64,000 nt of DNA, from the NCBI GenBank assembly GCA_016125225.1, contig WGME01000003.1:1054001-1118000 (forward strand), written 5' to 3'. Shown in pieces: positions 1 through 7,511 of the stretch; position 1 is the first letter of the stretch; each line of letters opens with the position of its first letter. The translations under genes were made by a program, and so were the position numbers. Below the pieces are notes generated by a model. That model saw only the letters and a list, made by a program, of their open reading frames with translations. It had not been told where the DNA came from and made no database searches. Source of the stretch: a bacterium. Lineage in GTDB: Bacteria > Planctomycetota > Planctomycetia > Planctomycetales > Planctomycetaceae.

Positions 1-1653
1 GCCATGGCCTTGGCACTGGTCGTCTTATTGCAGTACGTGCATTCCGTGACTCGCCGTAAGTCCACGATCCATACCGCCGCGAAATTCCGCCGGGAAGTGG
101 ATGATCTCTCGATTGAAGTTCTGCAATTAAGTCGTGAACGGGGACTGCAACGGCTGGAAAATCAGATTCTGCGTGAAGTGCTGCTGTTGGGAGATTGTCA
201 GAAAGCCATCGGTCATTTGCTGCGGCGATTCATCGTCAATCCGGATGATGCTTTTGGGCTGTTCATGCCTTTGGACCCCGCGAGTGACATGCCACGGCAG
301 AGCCGCGGTTTGAGTGAGGACAGTATCAAGAATCTGGTGCTGAACCATCAAACGTTGCAGAAGCTGCGTGAAGAGAACGCGATCGTTTGGCCCAGTCCGA
401 ACATGGTGAATTGCCCGATTTTCCCTATGCTTTCTCCCGTGGATCGCCGCAAAGCCCGGCATTTGTTTCTGGTGGGCATCGGCGACGATCAGGGGTTGCT
501 TGGCATTCTGGTTGCCACGAGTCTGCTGCCGATCGCGGGGCTACATACCGAACAGATTGAGTTGACCACGCGGTTGATGTCGAGCATTGCCCCGAGTTTG
601 CGGCAGACGCTGGAGATGGAACGACAATCGGTGCAGTTACGTTGTACACGAGAGATGCTCGAACTGCGTTCGATCAGTGATGGAAAATTTGTCCAACCAA
701 CATTGATGCTCGACAAGTTTCTATCACGACTGTCGCAAATGGTCGATGCCGAGCGAACGGCATTGTACATCGCCTCGGGCGAGGGGGTGGCCGAACTGAC
801 GCTGTCGTTGCGAACGGGAGTGCAGTTGCAGGCAGGGGTCGCACAACGCTGGCATCAGCATGAAGATGTGTTGTCACGCGTTGGTTGTCAGCTTGATCAG
901 GTGACCATCTGGGATACCAGCCAGCTTTGTCGGCAGGGGATTGATACCCTCATCGGCTCTGCGATCGTCTTGCCTTTGAATGATGGCAACAAGCAGTACG
1001 GAGTGGCCGTACTGACCCGAAGGAATCCCGCGGGTTATTCCGCGTCTCAACGCCAGTTGCTGATGTGGGCCAGCGAAACACTGTGCCACTCGCTCGAACG
1101 GGCGTTGAACTATGTGGCCATTGAGAAAGAAGCCAAGCTGGACGGCCTGACCGGGTTGGCGAATCGGCGCACGTTCGATTCTCAATTGAACGGTGCCATC
1201 AGCGATTTGCGTGATGGCATCTCACAGGAATGTTCGCTGCTGCTGCTGGACCTAGATCGCTTCAAGTCTGTGAATGATGTCTATGGTCATCAGGTGGGGG
1301 ATGCCGTCATTAAAGATGTGGCCGCGAAGATTCGCGACCAAGTGGAGCGGATGCGGTCTCAAGATCGTGGCTTACCGGCTCGTTACGGCGGCGAAGAAAT
1401 GGCATTGTTGCTGCCAGGGATGGGGATCAACGGGGCCTCGCGCATTGCAGAAAGCCTTCGAGCATCGATTGAACGCCATACTGTGAAATATCTGGAGACG
1501 ACATTACAGGTGACGGTGAGCATTGGGGTCGCAGCTTGCCCGATCCATGCCACAACGGGAGAGTCACTCGTTCAAGCCGCCGATGAAGCCTTGTATCGAG
1601 CGAAGGCGAATGGCCGGAACCAGGTGCAGTGTGCGTCAGCGAACCTCGCGTGA
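1..1653 (+). CDS. Diguanylate cyclase with GAF-like sensor region, 5'-truncated
   Basis: This protein probably makes cyclic di-GMP from two GTP at the inner membrane. The visible N-terminus is a hydrophobic stretch that remains open to the window edge (base 1 is in frame as Ala), so the true start and probably more membrane segments lie outside. Numbering from the ATG at base 4, residues about 50-370 look like one or two GAF-type sensor domains, followed by a GGDEF domain that begins at the DGLTGLANRR motif (residue 380). The catalytic loop reads RYGGEEM (460-466), so the last residue of the GG[DE]EF signature is Met rather than Phe. A possible inhibitory RxxD site (RSQD) sits seven residues before the GG instead of the usual five. 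The domain assignment is firm; activity and product feedback are inferred. It converges with the next gene. Confidence 0.9.
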   Translation, partial: AMALALVVLLQYVHSVTRRKSTIHTAAKFRREVDDLSIEVLQLSRERGLQRLENQILREVLLLGDCQKAIGHLLRRFIVNPDDAFGLFMPLDPASDMPRQSRGLSEDSIKNLVLNHQTLQKLREENAIVWPSPNMVNCPIFPMLSPVDRRKARHLFLVGIGDDQGLLGILVATSLLPIAGLHTEQIELTTRLMSSIAPSLRQTLEMERQSVQLRCTREMLELRSISDGKFVQPTLMLDKFLSRLSQMVDAERTALYIASGEGVAELTLSLRTGVQLQAGVAQRWHQHEDVLSRVGCQLDQVTIWDTSQLCRQGIDTLIGSAIVLPLNDGNKQYGVAVLTRRNPAGYSASQRQLLMWASETLCHSLERALNYVAIEKEAKLDGLTGLANRRTFDSQLNGAISDLRDGISQECSLLLLDLDRFKSVNDVYGHQVGDAVIKDVAAKIRDQVERMRSQDRGLPARYGGEEMALLLPGMGINGASRIAESLRASIERHTVKYLETTLQVTVSIGVAACPIHATTGESLVQAADEALYRAKANGRNQVQCASANLA

Positions 1654-1692
1654 TATCGGATCATGTGGGGCTGTCTGGAAACAGCCACTGGG

Positions 1693-2460
1693 TCAGTAAT
1701 CCAGACTGGCTCCCCCTTCGGCCTCAATGGCCTGACCAGTAATGAAGCTGGAATCTTCGGTCGCCAGGAAGAGGGCGATCGTGCCAATCTCTTCTGGTTG
1801 TCCCATGCGGCCGAACACCTGCAGTTGAGCCACCCGTTCGAGTGCCGACTCGGGATCATCGAGCGTCGCGGCCCATTCCCGCATCAAAGGGGTATCGATA
1901 TTGCTGGGGAGAATGGCGTTCACACGAATGCCTGCCGGTCCCAGTTCAATCGCTAGAGATTTCGTGAAGCCAACCTGGGCCGCTTTTGTCGAGGCATAGG
2001 CACTACTGCGGTCCTGACCCAGGACTGCAGTCATCGATGAGATATTGACGATGGTTCCTCGTGAGGTCCGCAGGTAGGGCACGGCGAGTTTGGCCGCGGC
2101 AAAGCCACTCAGGAAGTTGATCTGCAGCAGACTTTGTACGTCGGCCAGCTTCGTATCTTCCAGCCGAGTGGCAGGCGGATGGACCCCCGCATTATTGATC
2201 AGGCAATCGATCCGGCCCCAGGTCTCGACAACGCCAGAAATGGCCTGCTCGATTTGTACGGGATCGCTCACGTCGCACGCCCAGGCCCGGACTTCGCCTG
2301 GCCCATCACTTGTCAATTGGGCGGCAAGTTTCTGGGCTGTGCTGCTGTCACGGTCGAGCAACGCGACACGCCCGCCTTCACGTGCAAAGACCGCCGCACA
2401 GCCCGCGCCAATCCCCTTGGCACCGCCCGTGATGATCACCACACGGCCAGAAAATCGCAT
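1693..2460 (-). CDS. Short-chain dehydrogenase/reductase (SDR), classical type
   Basis: This is an NAD(P)-dependent oxidoreductase of about 255 residues, the normal length for classical SDRs. It has the TGGAKGIG cofactor motif at residues 11-18, NNAG at 89-92, the catalytic Ser at about 142 and YASTK at 155-159. The acidic residue at the end of beta-2 (LLDRD) suggests NAD rather than NADP, which is an inference. The C-terminus ITGQAIEAEGG matches the usual final SDR strand. The start is placed at the ATG that opens the Rossmann fold; a longer open frame upstream would run into the preceding gene. The substrate cannot be read from the sequence. The neighbours do not define a pathway. Confidence 0.88.
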   Translation of the reverse strand: MRFSGRVVIITGGAKGIGAGCAAVFAREGGRVALLDRDSSTAQKLAAQLTSDGPGEVRAWACDVSDPVQIEQAISGVVETWGRIDCLINNAGVHPPATRLEDTKLADVQSLLQINFLSGFAAAKLAVPYLRTSRGTIVNISSMTAVLGQDRSSAYASTKAAQVGFTKSLAIELGPAGIRVNAILPSNIDTPLMREWAATLDDPESALERVAQLQVFGRMGQPEEIGTIALFLATEDSSFITGQAIEAEGGASLDY

Positions 2461-2501
2461 GGTTTCCTCGCAAATGACTGGCAGGAATCGGGTGGTGGCG
2501 A

Positions 2502-2981
2502 TCAAGCCTTGGCGGGAGCGGCACCAAACTCTTTGCTTTGCTTCTTCATGCCGGCTTCGAAGGTTTCCCGAGCCTTGGTCCAGGCATCGTCCATGAGAGG
2601 AATATGGCAGCCGCCCTGACCTTTGCATTCATTCATGCCGGGAAGTGCTCCGCAGCCGCCTTGGCCTTTGCAGTCGTTCTGCGTGGCACACGAGGCGTCG
2701 GCGATGCTGGCACACGTTCCCTGACCCGCGCAGGCGTTGTCTTTGCTGCGGCCCAGGCCTTTGCAGGTGTTCAAACCGCGGCAGACATGCGGTTCCGACA
2801 ACAAGATGTGTTCTGCATTGGTCAATTCATTGGCAGCAACTTCCGTGGCTGCCGGAGTCCCTGCGTCTGGCGTGGCAGGTCCCCCACCACCGCAACCCAC
2901 GGCTGCCCCAGCGGTAATGCCTCCCAGTGCGGCAAGGGCTAACTGATGGAACTGACGACGATCAAGACCCGATTCCGACAT
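2502..2981 (-). CDS. Cysteine-rich Tat-exported lipoprotein with five CX5C units
   Basis: This is a 159-residue exported protein of unknown function. The N-terminus has a twin-arginine motif (DRRQF, Arg 8-9), a hydrophobic stretch and a plausible lipobox AVGC (Cys 30), followed by a Gly/Pro/Thr linker. The mature part holds nine cysteines at 67, 73, 83, 89, 97, 103, 109, 118 and 124. They form five overlapping or successive CX5C units, mostly with CKGxGxC or CAGxGxC sequence. The C-terminal tail is helical and Lys-rich. The pattern recalls metal-binding or post-translationally modified Cys-rich peptides such as the bufferin group, but no DUF692-type modifying enzyme lies nearby. Metal binding is therefore only a guess. 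The ATG at 2981 is chosen because it places the RR motif near the start. Confidence 0.72.
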   Translation of the reverse strand: MSESGLDRRQFHQLALAALGGITAGAAVGCGGGGPATPDAGTPAATEVAANELTNAEHILLSEPHVCRGLNTCKGLGRSKDNACAGQGTCASIADASCATQNDCKGQGGCGALPGMNECKGQGGCHIPLMDDAWTKARETFEAGMKKQSKEFGAAPAKA

Positions 2982-3263
2982 CGATTTCCCTTCCGGGTGA
3001 AACACCGTGCAAAGACGACTGGTAGTGGATTATAGAAAGTGTTCTTCGCAACGTCTGCTATCACGGCGGGAAAACCCTCGGCTGAGAGTCCCTTGTAATC
3101 GGAAATCGCTTTGAGAGTTGGTTGAAACGGCGGAAATCTTTCGGGCATCTCGTTGACGATTGATTCAAGGCGACGTTAGATCGTACAGTGAACACCTGCG
3201 GAGGACTGGCCGCAGGTGTCTGGAGAGCGTCGTCGCGATCGATTCAAGGGGTAACCGGCAACT

Positions 3264-3935
3264 ATGGCCTTCGTCACCATCCGTATCCTGGAAGGATTGG
3301 AACGCGGGCGCGTCTTCGCTTCGCTGCCGACGCCGGTCACCATCGGTCGGGAAGACGACAACGATATCCAGTTGAACGACGACCGTATCTCTCGTTTTCA
3401 TGCAAAAATTCAGGACGATGCCGGACGAGTCATCCTCACGGACCTGGAAAGCACAAACGGCACACGGGTCAATGGGCATCCGGTGCAGATGAAAGTGCTG
3501 CAACCCGGCGATCTCGTCTCCGTCGGTCGCTGTGTGCTGCTGTTCGGCGACCTGCCCCATTGGCAACCATCGGACTCGGAGAACAGCCGGGCTGCCAAGC
3601 AAACGGCGGTCTTCGGGGAAGACGACGATGAGGACGCTTCCAGCAGCCTCGATATCGACTTCCAGTCGGGGGCCGTCCATCCGGAAGCTGACCATCTCTT
3701 TCCGCATGGTGCCCCGCCGGCACCGTCAGAACTGAGACCGTTACATCGTGCGCAGGTTTCTGACATGCTGGCCTATCTGCACGATCAACTGGGAAAAGTC
3801 CTGGGGGCGGCGACGGAACACGATAGCTCGTCCGAGGATCGTGATATGGTTTGCCCACGTGAGATGTGGAACCAACTCATCAGCGTGCAAGCAACGTTAG
3901 CTGGCTATCTGAAAAAGATCGCGGACCCGGATTGA
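3264..3935 (+). CDS. FHA domain protein
   Basis: This is a cytoplasmic phosphothreonine-reading protein of 223 residues. The FHA domain fills residues about 5-95 and has the conserved binding residues GR (28-29), SRFH (43-46) and NGT (65-67). A low-complexity acidic linker follows (about 105-135), then a helical C-terminal part of about 80 residues that I do not recognise. No other standard domain is visible. It converges with a minus-strand operon encoding a WXG100-like protein, and both stop codons lie in one hairpin. FHA proteins often accompany type VII-like secretion genes and Ser/Thr kinases, so a link to that operon is possible but unproven. Confidence 0.88.
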   Translation: MAFVTIRILEGLERGRVFASLPTPVTIGREDDNDIQLNDDRISRFHAKIQDDAGRVILTDLESTNGTRVNGHPVQMKVLQPGDLVSVGRCVLLFGDLPHWQPSDSENSRAAKQTAVFGEDDDEDASSSLDIDFQSGAVHPEADHLFPHGAPPAPSELRPLHRAQVSDMLAYLHDQLGKVLGAATEHDSSSEDRDMVCPREMWNQLISVQATLAGYLKKIADPD

Positions 3936-3973
3936 TCGATGCAAGGGGCTAGCAAGCCTCGGCACGATCAATC
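3930..3973. terminator. Long inverted repeat spanning both stop codons of convergent genes
   Basis: The outer arms are GATTGATCG (3930-3938) and CGATCAATC (3965-3973), a perfect 9-bp match. The inner arms GGGGCT (3945-3950) and AGCCTC (3955-3960) pair with one G-U and close an AGCA loop. The FHA gene's stop and the facing gene's stop both lie in the outer arms. A bidirectional terminator is the simplest reading, although there is no clear U-tract. Confidence 0.5.
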
Positions 3974-4858
3974 GATGTAAAGCTGACGAACGACTTCAAA
4001 GCGGTAGCCATTGCCCGCCGGTTCGACTGAAAAGTAAGTCCGCTTGATTTGCGATGCCGGTTTTCCGCGATAGTCCCGTTCCAGAACCGCCAATTGATTT
4101 TCGATCTCGGGCGGATAGAAATGAAACAGCGGGGCATTCGGGGGCGTGTTGATGCCCGACCGGGCGAAGAGTTGCGCGTCGGCAAAGCGGCGTTGCCCCC
4201 CCTGCCAGGTCATATACAGCCGCTGCTCATCTTTTCCTGTTTGTATGCGGCGAATCATGGGTTTTGGTGTGGAAATCTGACTGAGATAAACCAGTTCTCC
4301 CCCTGGTAGCAACGTGCCGAGTTCAATGCGGAAGAAGTCGAGTTGCTTCGCGTATTCGTTCAGATCGACCTCATCGCTGAAACGTACAAACCATCGTTGT
4401 TCGCGGGGAATCCCACCCTGACCGCCCCCGGCACCCAAGGCTCTGCGTCCCGTGCCAGAAACCTTGCCACGCTTGCCGCTGTTTTTGACCGAGGTTTCAA
4501 ATTGTCGCTGGACCGGTTCTGCCGCCACGTCCGACAACTCAGTGACGGAATCCAGAGACTCCGCAATTTCCAGTTCTTCGCTGATCTCGTCCGTGGGGGA
4601 GGCATCGGTCACTTCCGGGTCGTTGGAATCAACCCGCAATGTCTCATCGACGGACCCGTCATCGAAACCACCAGGAAGCTCGATGAGTTCCACTGGAACC
4701 GCTTTCGCGGGAGGGGCAACACGATTCGTCATCCAGACCGTGGTCACGCCCACACACAATGCCCCGATTGCGAGCACTGCTGCGATCACCCCGGAAACCG
4801 CCTTGTCGTACGAGGTCACGCGTAACACGGGGGGCGGTGGTTTCAGGTCAGTCGACAT
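3968..4858 (-). CDS. Single-pass membrane protein of unknown function
   Basis: I do not recognise a family. The 296-residue product has a short Pro-rich cytoplasmic N-terminus, one membrane span at about 18-42, then a long acidic Ser/Thr/Glu-rich linker to about residue 130, a Gly/Arg-rich patch and a compact C-terminal domain of about 150 residues (starting near QRWFVRF). That layout suggests the C-terminal domain lies outside the cytoplasmic membrane. The start is taken at the ATG at 4858, which has GGAGA 11 bases upstream. A GTG at 4894 overlaps the preceding stop as GTGA and would add 12 residues. It is the last gene of an operon with the WXG100-like protein, and may be the membrane partner of its neighbours; this is inferred from position only. 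Confidence 0.68.
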   Translation of the reverse strand: MSTDLKPPPPVLRVTSYDKAVSGVIAAVLAIGALCVGVTTVWMTNRVAPPAKAVPVELIELPGGFDDGSVDETLRVDSNDPEVTDASPTDEISEELEIAESLDSVTELSDVAAEPVQRQFETSVKNSGKRGKVSGTGRRALGAGGGQGGIPREQRWFVRFSDEVDLNEYAKQLDFFRIELGTLLPGGELVYLSQISTPKPMIRRIQTGKDEQRLYMTWQGGQRRFADAQLFARSGINTPPNAPLFHFYPPEIENQLAVLERDYRGKPASQIKRTYFSVEPAGNGYRFEVVRQLYID

Positions 4859-4890
4859 GGACGAAACTGTCTCCGAATGCCATCGGCGAA

Positions 4891-6657
4891 TCACTTCGGG
4901 CGAATCTGCCGACGGTTATCGCGTTCATCATACGGACGAACACGCTGATACCAGGCATCCCAAGCGGCTTTTTGTTTGGTTCGCCAACCGGCCCCCTGTG
5001 CGGGGTCGGGGTTGTCGTCCTGAACTCCGGGGGGAGCAATCGGTAACGGTTCGGCATCGCCAGCCCGTGTGACGCCCAAGGGAAGGCGGCTGACAACACA
5101 CAAACCCATGCTGGCTTCCCAGGCCACATACAAATCGGGATCATCCAGCGTCGCGATCAGCAGGGGGACTTGACGGATATCACCAGAGCGAGACAACGCC
5201 CAGACCGCAACTTGACGAACCTCCGCATCGGGGTGTCTGACCAACTGTTGCAGACGCGGCAGGTTGCCGATCAATTCGTCGGGCTTTTCTAAAGAGACCG
5301 ATTCAATGAGTGCCTGGGCGACTTCGGGCAGATTTACTTCCGAGGGCTGTTCTAAGGCCGCCAGCAATTGATCGACATCTCCCTTGGGAACATGCGGCTT
5401 GAGTTCACCACCGCTTACGCTGACGGTGTCGAGTTCATCAGGCAGCCCACGGCCACCCACCAGCAAGCCACCAGCCACCAGTCGTTTTTTGGGACGCGGG
5501 ACGAGTGTCTTGGTGGCCCTCGATAAAAACAGGATGGCAAAGGATGTGTCGACCTCGGCGCTATAGTTGCCTGAGATATCCCAACTCCCGTCAGCGGCTT
5601 GTCGCTTTAACAGAAAGTCGACCCCCGTTTCGTACCAGTTCACCGCTCCAAACTCTTTGTGGCCGCTGATGGCACCGGCCCGCTCGCAGCCGTAGAGAAA
5701 GTAAATCGGATGCGGGCCACGCAAGCCGTCCTCAAAGAACCGGCTGACGGCGGCTTCCGCACTGGGCAACATTTTTTTGAAGGTCTCCCGACTGACGGAA
5801 ACCTTGTCGGCTGCCTGCCGTGCTGCAATCTTTTTGGCTTCTTCCTCTTTATCGGGGAGCTGTTCCAGGACACCAAACCTCTTGCGTGGCAGAGCATTTG
5901 CCGATTCCTGCGGGGCGGCATCGGGACCAAACAGCAGCAGTTGTGTGATCAGGGCGGTGCCATAGCCCGCAGCGGTCATTGATGCCGTGGAGCGGGAATG
6001 ATCAGCGTTCTGAATTTCATGGGGATGGTAAGAGAAACCGCCTTCACCCCGTTGTGTGGTGCTGAGGTATTTGGCACAGCGTGCCCAGACGTCGCGGGGG
6101 ACATCGATGCCAGCCCGATGAATGGCCCAAAGCCCGAGGATCGCATACTGCGTGATGCTGGTATCGCCCGTGGCTCCCACGGGAACAGCGGGGTAGTACC
6201 AGCCGCCGGCTTCAAGCTGCCGGGAGATTAAAAAATCTCGCAGCTTGGTGAGTTGTTCCTGATAAGACGGGGCATCGAGACTTTCCAGGAACATCGCATC
6301 GCAGCCGGCTTCATAGTTGATGATCGAAACCACGCCGGGCATGTCGGTGTAATAACCATCCTGAATCCGTCGCAGGATCGAATCGCGATGTCGAATGATA
6401 TCCGGGGCATCGGGCTGCACCTTCGCCTTGAGCAAGGCATACCCCACGAGGGAACCTTCACCGGTCCCGTGCCGAAACGGCCGCTGTTTCAGCCATGCAA
6501 CCCCCCGTGCCAGGGACTGATCGATCTTTTGCTGCAGTTCCACGGAGACATCGAGATCGGCCGCGAACACAACTCGAGGCACTAATCCTAGCAGGCACCA
6601 TCCTGCAAGAAGCAACCGGAACGCACGAACGCCGAATATCGAAACCAACCCTCTCAT
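4891..6657 (-). CDS. Exported terpene-cyclase-like (alpha/alpha-toroid) repeat protein with HEAT repeats
   Basis: This is a 588-residue exported protein. The first 32 residues form a signal peptide ending near VVFA. Residues about 40-390 contain repeats of the prenyltransferase/squalene-cyclase fold, including GGWYYP, GEGGFSYHP and DGSWDISG segments followed by helices such as TSITQYAILGLWA. The DxDD catalytic signature of hopene cyclases is not evident, so a structural or binding role is likelier than cyclisation. Residues about 460-545 look like HEAT repeats (LVRHPDAEVRQVAVWAL). The start overlaps the stop of the upstream gene as ATGA, indicating translational coupling. Such secreted toroid proteins are frequent in planctomycetes and mostly uncharacterised. 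Confidence 0.75.
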   Translation of the reverse strand: MRGLVSIFGVRAFRLLLAGWCLLGLVPRVVFAADLDVSVELQQKIDQSLARGVAWLKQRPFRHGTGEGSLVGYALLKAKVQPDAPDIIRHRDSILRRIQDGYYTDMPGVVSIINYEAGCDAMFLESLDAPSYQEQLTKLRDFLISRQLEAGGWYYPAVPVGATGDTSITQYAILGLWAIHRAGIDVPRDVWARCAKYLSTTQRGEGGFSYHPHEIQNADHSRSTASMTAAGYGTALITQLLLFGPDAAPQESANALPRKRFGVLEQLPDKEEEAKKIAARQAADKVSVSRETFKKMLPSAEAAVSRFFEDGLRGPHPIYFLYGCERAGAISGHKEFGAVNWYETGVDFLLKRQAADGSWDISGNYSAEVDTSFAILFLSRATKTLVPRPKKRLVAGGLLVGGRGLPDELDTVSVSGGELKPHVPKGDVDQLLAALEQPSEVNLPEVAQALIESVSLEKPDELIGNLPRLQQLVRHPDAEVRQVAVWALSRSGDIRQVPLLIATLDDPDLYVAWEASMGLCVVSRLPLGVTRAGDAEPLPIAPPGVQDDNPDPAQGAGWRTKQKAAWDAWYQRVRPYDERDNRRQIRPK

Positions 6658-7193
6658 GAGTGCGGCTCCGATTCGGACGGCCCTGCTGTCGGGGTCTCAG
6701 CGGAATCTGTCGCGGGACTGACGCTGTTGTAGGCCTCCAAGGCGAGGACCATCTGATCCAGCACCGCCATCATCTGGAGGATCTCGTATTCCAGCCAGCG
6801 CTCCAGCGGACCGACTTTCCCCAGGAATTCGTTGGTCTGATCGGCGGATCTCAAACCGGCCCGGCGTGTCACGTCAATCTGTTGCTGCACATATTCCAGT
6901 CGACGCTGGGCCTTCTGCACGGCCACTTTTTCTTCGATGCAGGCAGAACGATGACCCGCCACGGTTCGCATCCGACAGGTTTCATAAGAGATGCGACAAC
7001 TCGAAACACGGTCATAAGCACGACGCAGTTCACTCTGCCAGTACTGCGGCTGTTCATCTTGCAGCCAGCGCAATGTCCGCCGGGCTTCCTGACGCAAACT
7101 CCCCAAGGCGGCATCGGCGCGCTCGGCGAATTGCACGAGCGCCGCCCGCACTTCCGTAATCACCGATGAGTCTTGAACCCGTGCATCCGGCAT
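6654..7193 (-). CDS. Helical protein of unknown function, WXG100-operon partner
   Basis: I do not recognise this 179-residue protein. It is predicted to be almost entirely alpha-helical, with long amphipathic stretches rich in Arg, Gln and Glu, a Trp-containing turn (QYWQSELRRAYDR, about 50-62) and three Cys in the following helix. The C-terminal 25 residues are low-complexity Ser/Thr/Pro/Glu. No signal peptide or membrane segment is seen. The size and helical character fit a longer member of the WXG/LXG helical-hairpin superfamily or a chaperone for the small protein encoded nine bases upstream, but no motif proves it. Its stop overlaps the next start. Confidence 0.62.
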   Translation of the reverse strand: MPDARVQDSSVITEVRAALVQFAERADAALGSLRQEARRTLRWLQDEQPQYWQSELRRAYDRVSSCRISYETCRMRTVAGHRSACIEEKVAVQKAQRRLEYVQQQIDVTRRAGLRSADQTNEFLGKVGPLERWLEYEILQMMAVLDQMVLALEAYNSVSPATDSAETPTAGPSESEPHS

Positions 7194-7202
7194 GGCCCAG
7201 AC

Positions 7203-7475
7203 CTAACGCTGCTGCAGATACTCTTCAATACGTTCTGCTTTGCGGAGCAGATAGGGAATGTGCTCGGCATTGGCTTCCACAAAGCGTGACGCCATCCGCA
7301 GATGCTGCGTGAACTCTTCCGCGAACTTCTGATTTTCCTGATCACGCCACGACTGACTGAGCGTGTTGAGCTGCCCGCTCAAGGACGACAGCCGCGTCTG
7401 CAGGTCGGCATTGAAATCTCGCAGCATTCCCGCAAAGCGTCGCAGATCATCAGGATCAACTACGGCCTGAGCCAT
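7203..7475 (-). CDS. WXG100-like small helical-hairpin protein
   Basis: This is a 90-residue protein of the size and layout of ESAT-6/WXG100 proteins: two long helices separated by a turn holding SWRD (Trp43-Arg44-Asp45) at mid-length, followed by Phe51 in the QKFAEEF helix. In the family the central motif is WxG and is sometimes replaced by WxD or similar. WXG100 proteins are typically secreted as dimers by type VII systems through an EccC/EssC-type ATPase; none is seen in this window. It is first in a tight operon and has a good ribosome site (GGAGG, six bases before ATG). The family call rests on size, helix pattern and the Trp turn. Confidence 0.68.
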   Translation of the reverse strand: MAQAVVDPDDLRRFAGMLRDFNADLQTRLSSLSGQLNTLSQSWRDQENQKFAEEFTQHLRMASRFVEANAEHIPYLLRKAERIEEYLQQR

Positions 7476-7511
7476 ACCGTGCCTCCGGTGAAACGCCGAT
7501 TTATCGTCTTT

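Noticed and set aside
1669-1686. Hairpin GGCTGT-CTGGAA-ACAGCC between the first two convergent genes
   Set aside because: Only six base pairs and no U-tract on either strand; too weak to call a terminator.
2939-3148. Short open frame upstream of the Cys-rich lipoprotein
   Set aside because: It overlaps the lipoprotein start in another frame, has no ribosome site, and its sequence shows no recognisable pattern.
3264-7475. Complete type VII secretion locus
   Set aside because: Only a WXG100-like protein and an FHA protein are present; no EccC/EssC-type FtsK/SpoIIIE ATPase, EccB, EccD or mycosin is encoded here.
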